Assembly: GCA_030220185.1 (NCBI GenBank)
Contig: JASPKZ010007431.1
Coordinates: 25,001-89,000, forward strand
DNA from: Diploptera punctata
Taxonomy: Eukaryota > Arthropoda > Insecta > Blattodea > Blaberidae
DNA: 64,000 nucleotides
Direction of reading: 5' to 3'
Below the pieces are notes generated by a model. It saw only the letters and a program-made list of their open reading frames with translations. It was not told the origin of the DNA and ran no database searches. Both the position numbers and the translations under genes were made by a program. Positions within the stretch are counted from its first letter, which is position 1, and every line of letters starts with the position of its first letter. This document shows positions 44,418-55,301 of this stretch, piece by piece.

Positions 44418-45179
44418 TTTAATATATGAATCACCCTCCGTTATATATCAATATCACCCTCCGATTCTACCGACCAAATTCGTCCGGTTACGGTTTACTA
44501 ACGAAATACGACGAAATAACTCCCGGTGAAAAGTTACTGTTGTTGGTGAAACGCAAATTGTAGTGAAGCTGGGAAACGCGCCGTTTAATTCACCGGTAAC
44601 ACTGTTACCTGTGTTGGTGAAACCGGCCCTAAAACAACAAAAACAGTGACAATCGTTCGTTACAACGAATATTAAACATCGTTCAGTAGTAGTTTAAATA
44701 AACGGATTCTTATGTCGTCCGTGCAACATTTATGCATAATTACCAAGTATTTGCCTCCCTTGATACTGAATAACCTTGATATTGGTAGAAAATTTCTGTT
44801 TTTTAAGACCAGAAGTAACATAGCTATTAACTGCCCCCCCCCGCTTGCTGGGCAAACAAAGTTTGGACGAGAACCATGCAATGAAGCAATAATTATTCAT
44901 GGCGGAGGTTAAGTTTGTCTTTCCAATATCAGAAATGGTGGGAGGGAGAACAACTGGTAGGAGAAACATGTTAGCAGGTGTCATTTCTACAGAACAAAAT
45001 CTTAAACAAGTACTTACTGATCCTCCAAGTTGGGGGTTGGTTGTTAGACCAGTGTCCGTAAACATTTCCTACAAAAGAAAGACAAATATTATGTATAGTC
45101 GGGAAAAACATAGTTGACAAGGCCAAATCATAAAATCAGTGTTATGATATTATTTCCATGTTATGATAAACTTACTTCT

Positions 45180-45450
45180 TAAAAGCCAAGATCATTAGCA
45201 TCTCAATTGAAATCCGAGCGATAAAGGAACAAAAATGCTCAAAAGTCTCGTTTTTCAAACTTGAGGTTCTTTTACGTGCCTTAAATCTGGACAGGTAAAC
45301 AAATTATTTAGTTCGTTTCCGAAGAAACCTAGTCTAAGGATTTTTGTGCCCTGAAAATTCACTCTAGGCAGCCCGTGTTTAACCCATGCATTTTAAATCC
45401 AGGAGCAAGTATGTTAACCACTATTCCACCAGCACCTGTGATGGAGAGAG
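45180..45450 (-). repeat. tRNA-headed SINE family F, copy 1
   Basis: The minus-strand head near 45440-45375 reads GTGGAATAGTGGTTAACATAC (A box). The B-box region is degenerate. The body holds reverse-complement of cttttacgtgccttaaatct. A related copy is at 59085-59290. Confidence 0.6.
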
Positions 45451-45620
45451 AGAGAGAGAGAGAGAGGCAGAGGGGTGGAAGAGAGAGAGAGAGAGGGAGG
45501 AAGAGGGGGGGGGTGGGAGAGGAGAGAGAGAGAGGAGAGGGAGGGGAGGAGAGAGAGAGGAGGGAGAGAGAGAGAGGAGGGAGGAGAGGGAGGGAGAGAG
45601 AGAGAGAGAGAGGGAGAGAG

Positions 45621-45664
<44 letters not shown>

Positions 45665-45672
45665 AGAGAAGA
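45441..45672. repeat. (AG)n-rich microsatellite
   Basis: About 230 bp of purine-only sequence, GAGA with GGAG interruptions; the open frames across it (Arg/Glu-rich) are artefacts. Confidence 0.97.
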
Positions 45673-45809
45673 AAATGATAGTGCTCTAATTGTATGCGTA
45701 TTACATGTCTTTTTGGAAATTATTATCTGATATTACAACAATGCCAGTTTTTTAAAGTTAAATTTAGTAAAGTAAAGTAAAGTGATCCCACAACAGACCC
45801 GGAGGGCCT

Positions 45810-45876
<67 letters not shown>

Positions 45877-45892
45877 TATTTATTCTGGCAGA

Positions 45893-46268
45893 GTTAAGGC
45901 CATAAGGCCCTCTCTTCCACTCAACCAGTACAAATACAAATAAATATTCGACAAATATAGATATACACTATACTAATTATAAACACTTAAAGATACAATA
46001 AATGTAACAATGTAAATGTCATGTACAAACAACATTTTATAGGATAATAACAATAATGATACGATAATAATAATAATAAAGTTAAGGCCATAAGGCCCTC
46101 TCTTCCACTCAACCAGTACAAATACAAATAAATATTCGACAAATATAGATATACACTATACTAATTATAAACACTTAAAGATACAATAAATGTAACAATG
46201 TAAATGTCATGTACAAACAACATTTTATAGGATAATAACAATAATGATACGATAATAATAATAATAAT
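45893..46268. repeat. Exact 188-bp tandem duplication
   Basis: gttaaggccataaggccctc begins at 45893 and 46081. The two 188-bp units appear identical, so the duplication is recent or an assembly artefact. Both end in (AAT)n. Confidence 0.93.
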
Positions 46269-46357
46269 AATAATAATAATATAAATATGATACATTATAC
46301 GGGAAACACCAATTAATATATATATACATCTTACACTGGATAATAATGAAGTCGAGT

Positions 46358-46588
46358 TTAGAGCAAATATAAATTTAGATTTCTTTTAAAAGATGCCAAT
46401 GTGCGGCAGCCCCTTATTTCTTGTGGTAGGGAATTCCAGTTGCGAGAAGTGAAGATGGTATATGACATGGAGTGATGTGATGTCCTATGTTGCGGTGTAT
46501 TAAGCAAGAGACTATGTTGTGATCTTGTGTTTAAGTTGTGGTTTGAGGATAGATACTGGAAACGGGTTGATAAATAATTGGGAATCTA
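46358..46588 (-). pseudogene. LINE ORF2 C-terminal fragment, open frame
   Basis: A minus-strand frame of about 76 codons, open to the 5' truncation: NYLSTRFQYLSSNHNLNTRS, RTSHHSMSYTIFTSRNWNSL, PQEIRGCRTLASFKRNLNLY and a TAA stop (46358-46360). It aligns with PSYLASRFEKLSTYHNIDTG and FLPLDIRGCLTLGTFK at 20090-20270. This is the C-terminal region after the RT in Jockey/CR1-like elements. Confidence 0.85.
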
Positions 46589-47079
46589 CCCTTAGGGTAG
46601 TAGGAGGTTAAGGCTGCCACTGTTTCTAGACAATCGGCACTATATGTCAGCCGGGTTGTCAGCCCTGCGTGACGGCCGCCTTTACCCCGAGAACAAGCGT
46701 CTGGTACTCATTTACGTTAGAGGCTGAGTCGACCCCAGGGCCATAGTGCCGCCAGAGGGTTTGGGTCAGTTTAAAAATCCTGACCCCAACGGGACTTGAA
46801 CCCTCGACCCTCTGGCTGGTAGCTCAGTGCCTTAACCACTACGCTACGGCGTGCCCCTTTAAAGTTAAATTTACAATCATGAATATTTAAACGGAGAACA
46901 GTATGTATAATCTATGTATAATGACGTACCGCATAACCTCTCCTTTGTAAGGAGTTACTAGACGAAGTTAATTTTTAGTTACCTTATTTGTTAATAGATG
47001 TCATGAATGGCATGCGGTCAACACACCGACCCAATGAGACATCTAACAGATAACTAAGGCATTACTAGGATGTTGCAAC

Positions 47080-47285
47080 TTCAGTAAATTTTGCTTAGAG
47101 GCCTCTTTATTCAGGCTTAAGGATCTTTTACGAGCCTCAGACGGACCCGCAGTTAAGAGTCTCTCCTGCATGACTTGCTCCTTAGATTGCCCGTCTTAAA
47201 AAAGTCCATCTACCCCGGCCAGGTTTGAATCCAGGCCCCTCGGAACCAATGGCAACGGGCATAGCCACTAGTCCACCGCATCAAA
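47080..47285 (-). repeat. tRNA-headed SINE family G
   Basis: Minus strand: GATGCGGTGGACTAGTGGC (A box), then GCCTGGATTCAAACCTGGCC (B box), then a body with AAGACGGGCAATCTAAGGAG and a distal part. One copy only in the window. Confidence 0.7.
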
Positions 47286-47399
47286 ACTATATATCATTTA
47301 TAAGCATTTAAATTTATTATGGGATATTTCCCCTAAGTACAATTAACACATTTATTAAAACAAGATCGATTTGATAAAAATTTGACAACATGCGTCTTG

Positions 47400-47830
47400 T
47401 TGTATAGCGACAACATGAATGATGACACAATAACCGTAACGTTACCAAGTAACGTCATTGAATATGAAATAGAAAATTACGGTTTTAATTGATATTAAAG
47501 TGATCCCACAATAGACCCGGAGGCCCTTGGGAGTAGGAGGTTAGGGCTCCCACTTTTTCTAGACAATCGGCACTTTATGTCAGCCGGGTTGTCAGCCCTG
47601 CGTGACTGCCGCCTTTACCCCCAGAACAAGCGTCTGGTACTCATTTACGTTAGAGGCTGAGTCGACCCCAGGGCCATAGTGCCGCCAGAGGGTTTGGGTA
47701 ATAATAAAATATTATTATTTTACAGATTGGATTCAAAACTGTTTAACCTGTGTAGCTGAGATTTACAGACAACGCTTCCTCTATCAGGTAAATATTAAGT
47801 ACATTTTCAAATATGTCATTTATCATAGTT
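47400..47830 (+). repeat. Dispersed repeat R1 copy, split by SINE A
   Basis: First block 47420-47500 (accgtaacgttaccaagtaa), then SINE A body at 47494-47699, then the second block 47750-47830 (cttcctctatcaggtaaata). Confidence 0.62.
47494..47699 (-). repeat. SINE family A, head-less copy
   Basis: Body from gtgatcccacaatagacccg to gccgccagagggtttgggt. The tRNA head is absent; since the head is the 5' end, this is a 5'-truncated copy. It is inserted in an R1 copy. Confidence 0.85.
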
Positions 47831-48119
47831 TAAATGCTCGTTATTATGATTTATCGTGATGTATATAAGATATGTTAATGAAATTATAACACATTTTATT
47901 CTCAAATTAGAAATATTCCATTTTATATAATTTCACAACATGTTATGTTGTTATACTGTTTATATTAAACTTCTCCGTTCTTTAATAAAACAAAGTACAC
48001 TTGTTGGCGCGAGAGGCTTGCAACTGTCTAACCACTTAGGACTATTATATTTTTTGAGAGGAAGTCGATAATCTTGATAGTATATGGATAACATGTGGTC
48101 AGCCTCAACCTGGAGCCGC

Positions 48120-48270
48120 AATATTTTAGAGTTATCATAATTCCTCATGTTGCTGACTGGACATCGGTCCCAAACTCGGCAAAATTGTGTAAGAAAAATG
48201 TTTCTCATAGCGAATCAAACTAACTCACGTTCCGTAGCTCCGCGCCAAGGCATGATGCTTCATTCAGATC
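48120..48270 (-). repeat. Degenerate SINE (tRNA-like end)
   Basis: The minus-strand end near 48210-48260 reads CATGCCTTGGCGCGGAGCTACGG-like, with a weak B-box region. It resembles family E and is strongly diverged. Confidence 0.4.
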
Positions 48271-48925
48271 CATTCTTAATTATATACGTTACTAATTATA
48301 TCAAAATCTCCGGGTCAATTATTTTCTTTCGTCTCACAGTGGGGTATTTGACTGATTTAGACGGCCAAAAGTCGAATTTCTGAAATTATTCTAGACAGGA
48401 AAAGTAGCACATGTCAGAGCTGAATAATCAGGCGATAACACGGTACTCAATTGTCATCAGGCAGTGTTACCTTGAGTCTGTGTGACCAATCGGAAGTTGA
48501 CCGTCTCTCATAGTGCAAGTATCTTTCCTCGGCGCTCTTTGTACAAGCTTATGTTCCACATAGATTATTGCGTGTTAGGGTTACATTTTAAGTGGATAGT
48601 TATGGATTGTGATAAACCAGAGTAATTAGTAACACATATTATTCTGTTGACAACTATTTTGACTCAGATAAAGCTTCTTCAAATAGGGCACTTTTTCGTT
48701 ATTTTCTCAAGTACATTTTAACAAACGTGAGTATTTTAGTTATATTTCCGGGCATTTCCCGCCACTTTCATTTTCTACAGTAGAAAGGTTAAAGTATTAG
48801 CCTCACGATTTCTTGAAAATCGATCGTGGAAATTCGCGGTTTCCCGGGATATTCAGGTTCGTTTAGGTATTTAGCAAAAAAGTGATATTTTAAACTACGT
48901 GATTATTTCGATTTTCAATTACTCG
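48271..48925. other. No gene recognised
   Basis: Mixed sequence without an identified feature. 48440-48620 could be the leader of the plus-strand transposon remnant that follows, but this is not demonstrated. Confidence 0.3.
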
Positions 48926-49079
48926 AATCTTGTTTTAGAGCCATCGTGCATCAGTATAACGACTCGAGATGTCTGCTTAAAATTATGCAACAGCAAAATT
49001 CTCCGAATATTAAAAAAACTAGATATTATAGGAAAATTGACTTTTACACTATAAGGTTTATCAGACGAACAAATAAAGG

Positions 49080-49700
49080 AAATAAAGCACAAAAATTCAC
49101 ATTTTAAGTTCGAATTGAAAAGAAGATGGATATCAGCACACAAGAAAGAGAAAACATTTCTTAAGGAAAGTAGCAATTGACTTGAAGGGATATTCACAAC
49201 CCCTAAGGTAGTGAGTCTACAGGACGGCCAACGAAAACATTTCAAGATTTGGACGAGAGAAACAAAAAGAAGATAGCAGAGGTTTTACATACCAGTAGAG
49301 ATACGGCTGTCCTGACTTAAGCGAAGTTAGGAACTGCAGGAAGAAGAGATGATTGTAAAGTACATGGGAATAATCAATTCTCGAATGTGGGCAGGAAAAT
49401 TATAAGCAAACATACTCTCATAGTCTTCAGAAAGACAAAGCACAACCATCAGTATTAAGAAGTTTGTTGAAGCTGGTTTTCTAAAACACAATCTTAAATA
49501 ATATGGAACACCGACAAAAAAATGTGCGCTCGCTATATTGTGCTAAGAAGGGAAACATGGATTGCTATCCGGATAAAGAATCTTATTTTGTTACTGACAA
49601 TTTTACTGCAATTAATTTACAACAATTGTTGGATTTTACTATTACACGACTGCTGCCATTTAGAAGAACTAGCACAGACTTAAAATGAAGAAGAAAATAC
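49080..49700 (+). pseudogene. Remnant of a widespread insect transposon ORF
   Basis: Degenerate plus-strand frames: FKFELKRRWISAHKKEKTFL-like, then GRPTKTFQDLDERNKKKIAE, later IMEHRQKNVRSLYCAKKGNM-like, DCYPDKESYFVTDNFTAINL and QQLLDFTITRLL. The pattern (GRPxKxFxxLxERxKRRKxEEL, then CYP and LQxLLDxTxxRIL) is one I recognise from uncharacterised insect transposon proteins. The superfamily is not certain. The middle is deleted or unreadable. Confidence 0.6.
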
Positions 49701-50269
49701 AACATTGGTGTTAATTTGCAACTGGGGTTGTGAGAGATCGCAACAAACTCAATATATGTCAACAAGAAATTTCAGTATTATGCTGACTCAGATAGAAATA
49801 TTTTTTAGAGTTATTTTGTGCCACTTAATTAATTTTAGCACAAATAAAAATAATGATAGTCGCGAAACCTACACGTGCTTAACAGATTATCGCTAATTTC
49901 AAATCGTGTTCAGACTTGCGTAAGGCCACACACAATATATAGAAAACGCACAATTTTTAAGGAAACTTCGGAAATGCTACTTCCAGTCAAATCTGGAACA
50001 GATACAGCAGAATCTGAGAACTAATTCTCAGAGCAGGTGAAAGTATCTTCTGATAAAGAACTATTTCTCTGGTCATCAAATCATCATCATCATCATCATC
50101 ACATAAGTGATCTTATGTAAGAATGTTTATGTAAAGTTAGTATTTGGCCTTACCGCCTCCACATGAGCAAGTGGAAATATCTAACAAAATGACACATTTA
50201 CTTGACATTGCACGTTCTGGACACAGATGGAATGTTTACTGCTTTAGCGGTGCTCTTATTCAGGTACAG

Positions 50270-50700
50270 TTTCCCCAAGACTGATTCTTCTTCTTCTTCT
50301 TCTTCTTCCTCTACGCATGAAAGCTGGCAGCTTGTTGCGTGTTCTTTCACTACAGGTCCGGGGTATGGTGACATCCTTCCATCGTAGTTGTGGTCTTCCT
50401 AAAGGCCTTTTCTGCTGAGGTGTCAGTAACTTTCATCACTAATTTACTGTTCTGCATTCTATCAATGTGATCGTTCCAATTTAATCTTCTATCATTTATC
50501 CAAAGGTTTATAGGTTCAATTTCACATTCTTCTCTAATAACAGAGCTGCGAATTTTCTCTCTCAGCGATTTTCTTTAAAACTTTCATTTCGGTTGTTTCA
50601 TTGGTTTGTTTTGTTTTTTGAGTCTCTGTTCAGCATTCACAACCACATGTTAGAACTGGTTTTATGACAGATTTGTAAATTCTTACTTTTGTATCTATTC
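50270..50700 (-). pseudogene. LINE ORF2 C-terminal fragment, heavily decayed
   Basis: Across several minus-strand frames: KPVLTCGCE-like (about 50640), ETTEMKVLKKIAE-like, REECEIEPINLWINDRRLNW-like and KVTDTSAEKAFRKTTT-like. These are remains of the post-RT region of an RTE-like element. A (TTC)n tract borders it at 50283-50310. Confidence 0.55.
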
Positions 50701-51343
50701 ATAAATTTTTAAGTCTGATAATAGTGATTAATAATTGGACTACAAAATTTAAAAAAGTAAAATACATATTTTTCATTAAAATGTACTATCTTTCCCTTAA
50801 AATACAACTAATTTAGTAAGCGGGCACATTTAGACTTAACTGAATTGCAAAAATAATTTTGGCGCCTAAATCGGCTAAATAACCCACCGTGCGCGTCTAT
50901 TGATTTTTTTGCTTATAAACTCCAGGTTATGTGATATACATGCATTAATGTAATTATTTTCATTAGTAATTATATCTTTGTAGGTTCTACCGTTTTCACC
51001 TGCCACAAATTTCAATTCAGGATTTATCCATACTGATCTCATGAGTCGTGACGTAGCGTTAGACATGATCCACCGGCACACGTATCGTTTACAGACTTCT
51101 ATAAATATAGGTGCTTCATCTCATCTCACCCCTCATCCCGACCCTAAGTTGGACACGAGTTGAGGATATTATATAATAATAATTGTCTTAATCAAGTTAC
51201 ACTACTGCTTAATGTTTGTTATTTTGTCCTCAGACTTCAAAATTATACGTTGTTAAGTTACGTGTAAATTGTTATTTTTCAGATTTATTTATGGATGTTC
51301 TGTAATTTTCATAATTTATTGTTGGACTTTTCTAAGTTTCATT

Positions 51344-51395
51344 TTCTTCTTCTTCTTCTTCTTCTTCTTCTTCCTTCCTCTTCTTCTTGCAAGGA
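51344..51395. repeat. (TTC)n microsatellite
   Basis: About 50 bp of TTC repeats with TTCC variants. Confidence 0.9.
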
Positions 51396-51784
51396 TTGAA
51401 CCTTTTTGGTTTGTTCCGGCTTCAAGTATTATAATTGCTGTGTCCATATTTTTCGTGGGCGTCCCCGATCTCTTCTTCCTCCTCTTGGTTGATAGTTCAG
51501 ACTTTTGCTAGGCAATCTGTTGTATCCATTCTACAGACTTGTTCATACCATTTACTCCTGTACTCTTATATTTTATCTGTCAAACTGCATATTTTGATAG
51601 TTCTTTACGGTAACTTCACTTCGTTTTTTATGCATTAAAGTGTATCCTGCCATAAAACGTAAATATTTCATTTCTGCTGCTAAGTTTGATTTTAAAAGCA
51701 AAATTATCTCGAAATTCGGATATACACGTTTTTGCACCATAACGTACTTCTAGATATATTTAGTGTTTTATCAAAATATATTCG

Positions 51785-52260
51785 TTAATTTACTTTTAAT
51801 TGTCTTCTTCTTTTTCGCTTTCCCCACTTATAGGTTGCCGTCTTCAGTTTCCATTTATCTCTATCATTCCAATCTCCCTCTTCCAAATTCCTATCATCCA
51901 TTATAGTTCTGGCGTAGGTTTTCCATTTCCATCTTCGTCTGCCACGTTTATTTCTTACAGGGGGCCACCATTGGTATATATTTTTTGGCCATCTTTCATT
52001 TTCCATTCTTTGTATATGGCTATACTATTTAAGCATTTGATTTTCAATCCTCTTAACAACAGATGTGGTGACATTAATTTCTCTCCAAAGGAATTCATTT
52101 CTTATTTTATCCTGCCTTGTTTTTTGGAGGCTTCTTCTAAAATAATCAAATTCAACTGTTCTAATTTTATTCTTTTTTAGTTCCGTCAAAGACCAGGTTT
52201 CACTTCCATAGGAGAAAATATTCTGTATTTTGCTCTTATAAATTTTCATTTTAGTTTCCT
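51785..52260 (-). pseudogene. RTE-like LINE C-terminal fragment
   Basis: The minus-strand frame from 52249 reads MKIYKSKIQNIFSYGSETWS, LTELKKNKIRTVEFDYFRRS and RQDKIRNEF. After a frameshift the end is a tryptophan-rich basic tail, RWPKNIYQWWPPVRNKRGRR and RWKWKTYARTIMDDRN. YGSETW and the GRRRW tail are hallmarks of RTE-like ORF2 ends. It is a separate copy placed directly after the next element. Confidence 0.8.
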
Positions 52261-52274
52261 TTGTAATATTTCAT

Positions 52275-54090
52275 CACCATCATCACCACTCCAGACATTA
52301 AGCAATTCCCCGTTCCGACTTCATAATGCATCAGCCCAACGTCTTCTGTCTTCCGACATCACGTCTTCCTCTTGCTTGATAATTTCTTGCTAACAATGGA
52401 TATCTCTCCTTACTCATTCCATCCATATGATAAATCCATTTCTGTCTGTAATTCGTGACTTTATCCAATAAAAGCTGTACTTTCAATTCTTCTCTTATAT
52501 CCTCATTTCTTATTCTATCAAGTCTTGTACATCCTTTTACTTGTCTTAGGAACCTCATCTCCGCCGTATGTATTCTATCCTTCTGGTTTTTCACTGGAGC
52601 GCAAGTTTCACATCCATACAATATTGTGGGAACCGCCATAACATTATACATTTTTATCTTGGTTTCTTTTCTAATTTTATTTTTGAATGTTCTCTGTATT
52701 GTTCCACACACCGTCTGAAATGTATTTATTTTGGAGTCAATATCTCTTTCCACATTGTAGCCAACATCACAGCCCAAATATTTGAAACTAGACACCTGTT
52801 TTATACTTTCATTTTCTGTAATAATTTTGGATCTCACTGGATCTCTTCCTCTAAAAGCCATGGTCTTCGTTTTCCTTTCAGAAATTGTTATTCCTAATTA
52901 TTCCATGTAATGTCTTAGTTGCATATTTTGCCATTGCAATTTTAGTCTTTACATCTCTCTCACAGGTACCGGTACCTAAATAATAACTAATTATTGACCC
53001 AAGGAATTAAAAAAATTAACATTTTTTTTATTTTCCCTGTTTCAAGTATGAGGTCATCCACATTCTTTCCCAAACACATATATTCCGTTTTCTCTAAATT
53101 TATATTCAGTCCCCATTTTTTATGTTCTTCCATTAGTTTATGTACCATATATTTCATATCATCTTCATCACCTGCAAAAAATTATTTGATCATCTGCAAA
53201 CAACAATGAATGCAGCACATTTTCTCCTATAGGAATACCCATTTGAGAGCATTTTTTTATACCATAAGTTAAGAATCTGGTCTAAATAAATATTAAAAAG
53301 AATTGGTGACAAACTGCATCCCTGCTTAAGGCCTTTATTCACTGTGAATTCCTCTGTTAAATTATTCCGTATTTTTACTTTAGCTTTTGTATTATATAGA
53401 TCCTCCTAACAATATTAATCCATTTATCACAGATATTCATGTTTCTCATTGCCGTCCATAACAATTGTCGAGGTACACTCTAAATCAATAAAGGTCATAT
53501 ATAGTTCTTTATTTTTTTCTGGGATTTTCTCTTGTAATTGTCTAATACAGAAAATATTATCAATACATGATCTTCCACTCCGGAATCCACACTGTTCTTC
53601 TCTTAAGTTCTCTTTTATCTCCTTAAGTTTAAAATTTATAATTTTACTAAAAATCCTATCTGTTGAAGGTAAAACGCTTATACCTATATAATTGGAACAT
53701 AGTTTTTATCACCTTTTTAAAAATAGGGCTGATGTACGATAAATTCCAATCTTCTGGGATATCATCTCCAATTTCAATTTTATTAAATGTTTTGTTAAAA
53801 ATATTACTAAAATATCTCCTCCATGTTTTAGGAGTTCCGTCTGAATATTTCCTGGTCCTGGTGCTCTCTCATTTTTTGCCTTTTTCAAAGCTCTTTTTAC
53901 TTCATCTTCTGTTATCTCTGGAGTGTCAAATTTATATTCTACATCCATATCTTGAAGTTGAAACTCATTTCCATTTTCTCGAAGTAAACCTTTATAATGT
54001 TGCATCCATTCTGATGGTCTTATCAAATGAATATTTATCTTCTTTCTTTCTTTCTGATTTCCTGATATTTTTGTAATGTTTTCCAAGCCT
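52275..54090 (-). pseudogene. RTE-like LINE reverse transcriptase, 5'-truncated
   Basis: Minus strand in order: RPSEWMQHYKGLLRENGNEF and ALKKAKNERAPGPGNIQTEL (RT start, about 54000-53820), a stretch with GCSLSPILFNIYLD-like (about 53290-53330) and LLFADDQIIF (catalytic FADD box, 53186-53205). Then come KYLGCDVGYNVERDIDSKIN, AVPTILYGCETCAPVKNQ and MRFLRQVKGCTRLDRIRNED to the GRRDVGRQK end. Frameshifts occur near 53700, 53400, 53170 and 52900. The endonuclease half is missing. The 3' end is a (GATGAT)-like tail at 52262-52280. It could derive from the same family as the endonuclease fragment at 7110-8100. Confidence 0.88.
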
Positions 54091-54329
54091 CTTTGGAACT
54101 AGCATATCCAATCGCATGGTCTATATTCGAGCATGAGAAAATGTGTTCTCCGGTGGGGACTCAAAATAAGAACTGGTTCCAAAATTCGGCACCAATCGGA
54201 ACAATATTTCTTAAAATATAAAACCAAATTATAAAGAAGTGATGAAGAAGCTCTTTTTAAAAGCTGTGATGTTGGCAGCTATCAAACTCGATAATAGATA
54301 TGAATTTTGAAGGTTGAATTATCTTAAGT

Positions 54330-55075
54330 AATGTCACGAGTGATTTCTAATTTATCTAGAGGATTTGGAAATAAAGAGTGGCGTTTGTTAGAACTATTTA
54401 ACGAATAAAATTAAGCTGTTTACTCACAAATCATTATATAAATGTAGTTGTTTTAAAATATTTATACATTTAAAGTAAACGGAGACGTTTGAAAACAAAT
54501 GAGAAATGTTTGGTTGTTTCATTTGCCATCCACTGCAACTTAATCATATTATTTATTACCAAATAAGTTCGCAACAATGTAAGAATTCACCCTAGAGGGA
54601 GAAAAATGGAACACATCAATCTGCATATTATAACCAACATATTAATTATTTTTTTAGGAAACAACTCAGTAAAATCATTTAAAAACACAATTATTGAACA
54701 CACAATTATCAAATGCGTAATCAATTGAGTTGGTGTTTACTTGATGAAAATCTATATTTACTAATTAAATAAAAATAACAAAAATACCAAATAAAACTAC
54801 GTTTTATTTTTATTTAATTATCAAATGTGTAGTTCGAAGAAATCTGTTCATAATTTGCTATATTCAACGTATTTTTTGGAGAGTCAGCCACTGCAAAATA
54901 ATGTTCTGACCTGTTCCGAATATTAAAAAGGAGGAACTTTCTTTATTTTAGTAAACATAAATTCGATAAATATCGAGCAGAAACACGATTGTCATTGATT
55001 ATAAAACAAAATTCATTGAAACCTGATCGGTCATTGGCTGCCATTTGAGACATGAGTTAAATATTATTTAACATT
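54330..55075 (+). repeat. Dispersed repeat R3, copy 2
   Basis: Matches 31835-32600 in the same direction (ttaacgaataaaattaagct, ccctagagggagaaaaatgg, ccatttgagacatgagttaa), with a 200-bp AT-rich difference in the middle. Confidence 0.75.
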
Positions 55076-55301
55076 TTCCAATATTGTTATTTAAACACAG
55101 TTCCAATAAAGGATCATATTATAATATTACAATGATATTGTGAAAAGAAAAATGAATGATGTTAAATAACATCGATTACTGCTTATAAAAGTGATGGTGT
55201 AAAATTCTGAAGCATAGATACTTCTAAATGAAGCCAGCCGCTGGCGATGGTGGTGACATCTAACTGCACGCGGACGAAATGAGAATTATAAATGTGGAAA
55301 G

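Larger units (their letters stand above)
33381..44632. mobile_element. 11.25-kb unit with Harbinger-like terminal inverted repeats
   Basis: Left end GGGCCGGTTTCACCAACATC and the right end, GGGCCGGTTTCACCAACACA as reverse complement (44613-44632), share 18 bp exactly and further bases with gaps. TAA precedes the left end and follows the right end, fitting the 3-bp TWA duplication of PIF/Harbinger elements. Minus-strand frames lie just inside the right end (44313-44417) and at 34390-35130. The unit also contains three PLE structures and a SINE. No HARBI1-type nuclease was recognised. Without the nested 3.3-kb PLE pair it would be about 7.95 kb. Confidence 0.75.
45807..46588 (-). mobile_element. 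5'-truncated LINE with (TTA)n tail nested in SINE A
   Basis: On the minus strand: ORF2 end, a UTR containing ctggttgagtggaagagagg and a ctgccagaataaataaagta end, then (TTA)n at 45811-45872. The end matches the LINE at 19640-20560. A 188-bp segment is duplicated in the UTR. Its 3' tail became the microsatellite. Confidence 0.85.
45771..46857 (-). repeat. SINE family A split by a LINE insertion
   Basis: The tail (AAGTA)n and body start lie at 45771-45806. The remaining body and the complete tRNA head (GGGCACGCCGTAGCGTAGTGG on the minus strand, B box GGGTTCAAGTCCC) are at 46590-46857. The 45807-46588 LINE 3' end sits in between, so the SINE is older. Confidence 0.88.

Noticed and set aside
45375..45730. 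Arg/Glu-rich reading frames of 67-114 residues
   Set aside because: Produced by the (AG)n tract; all three frames are open for the same reason.
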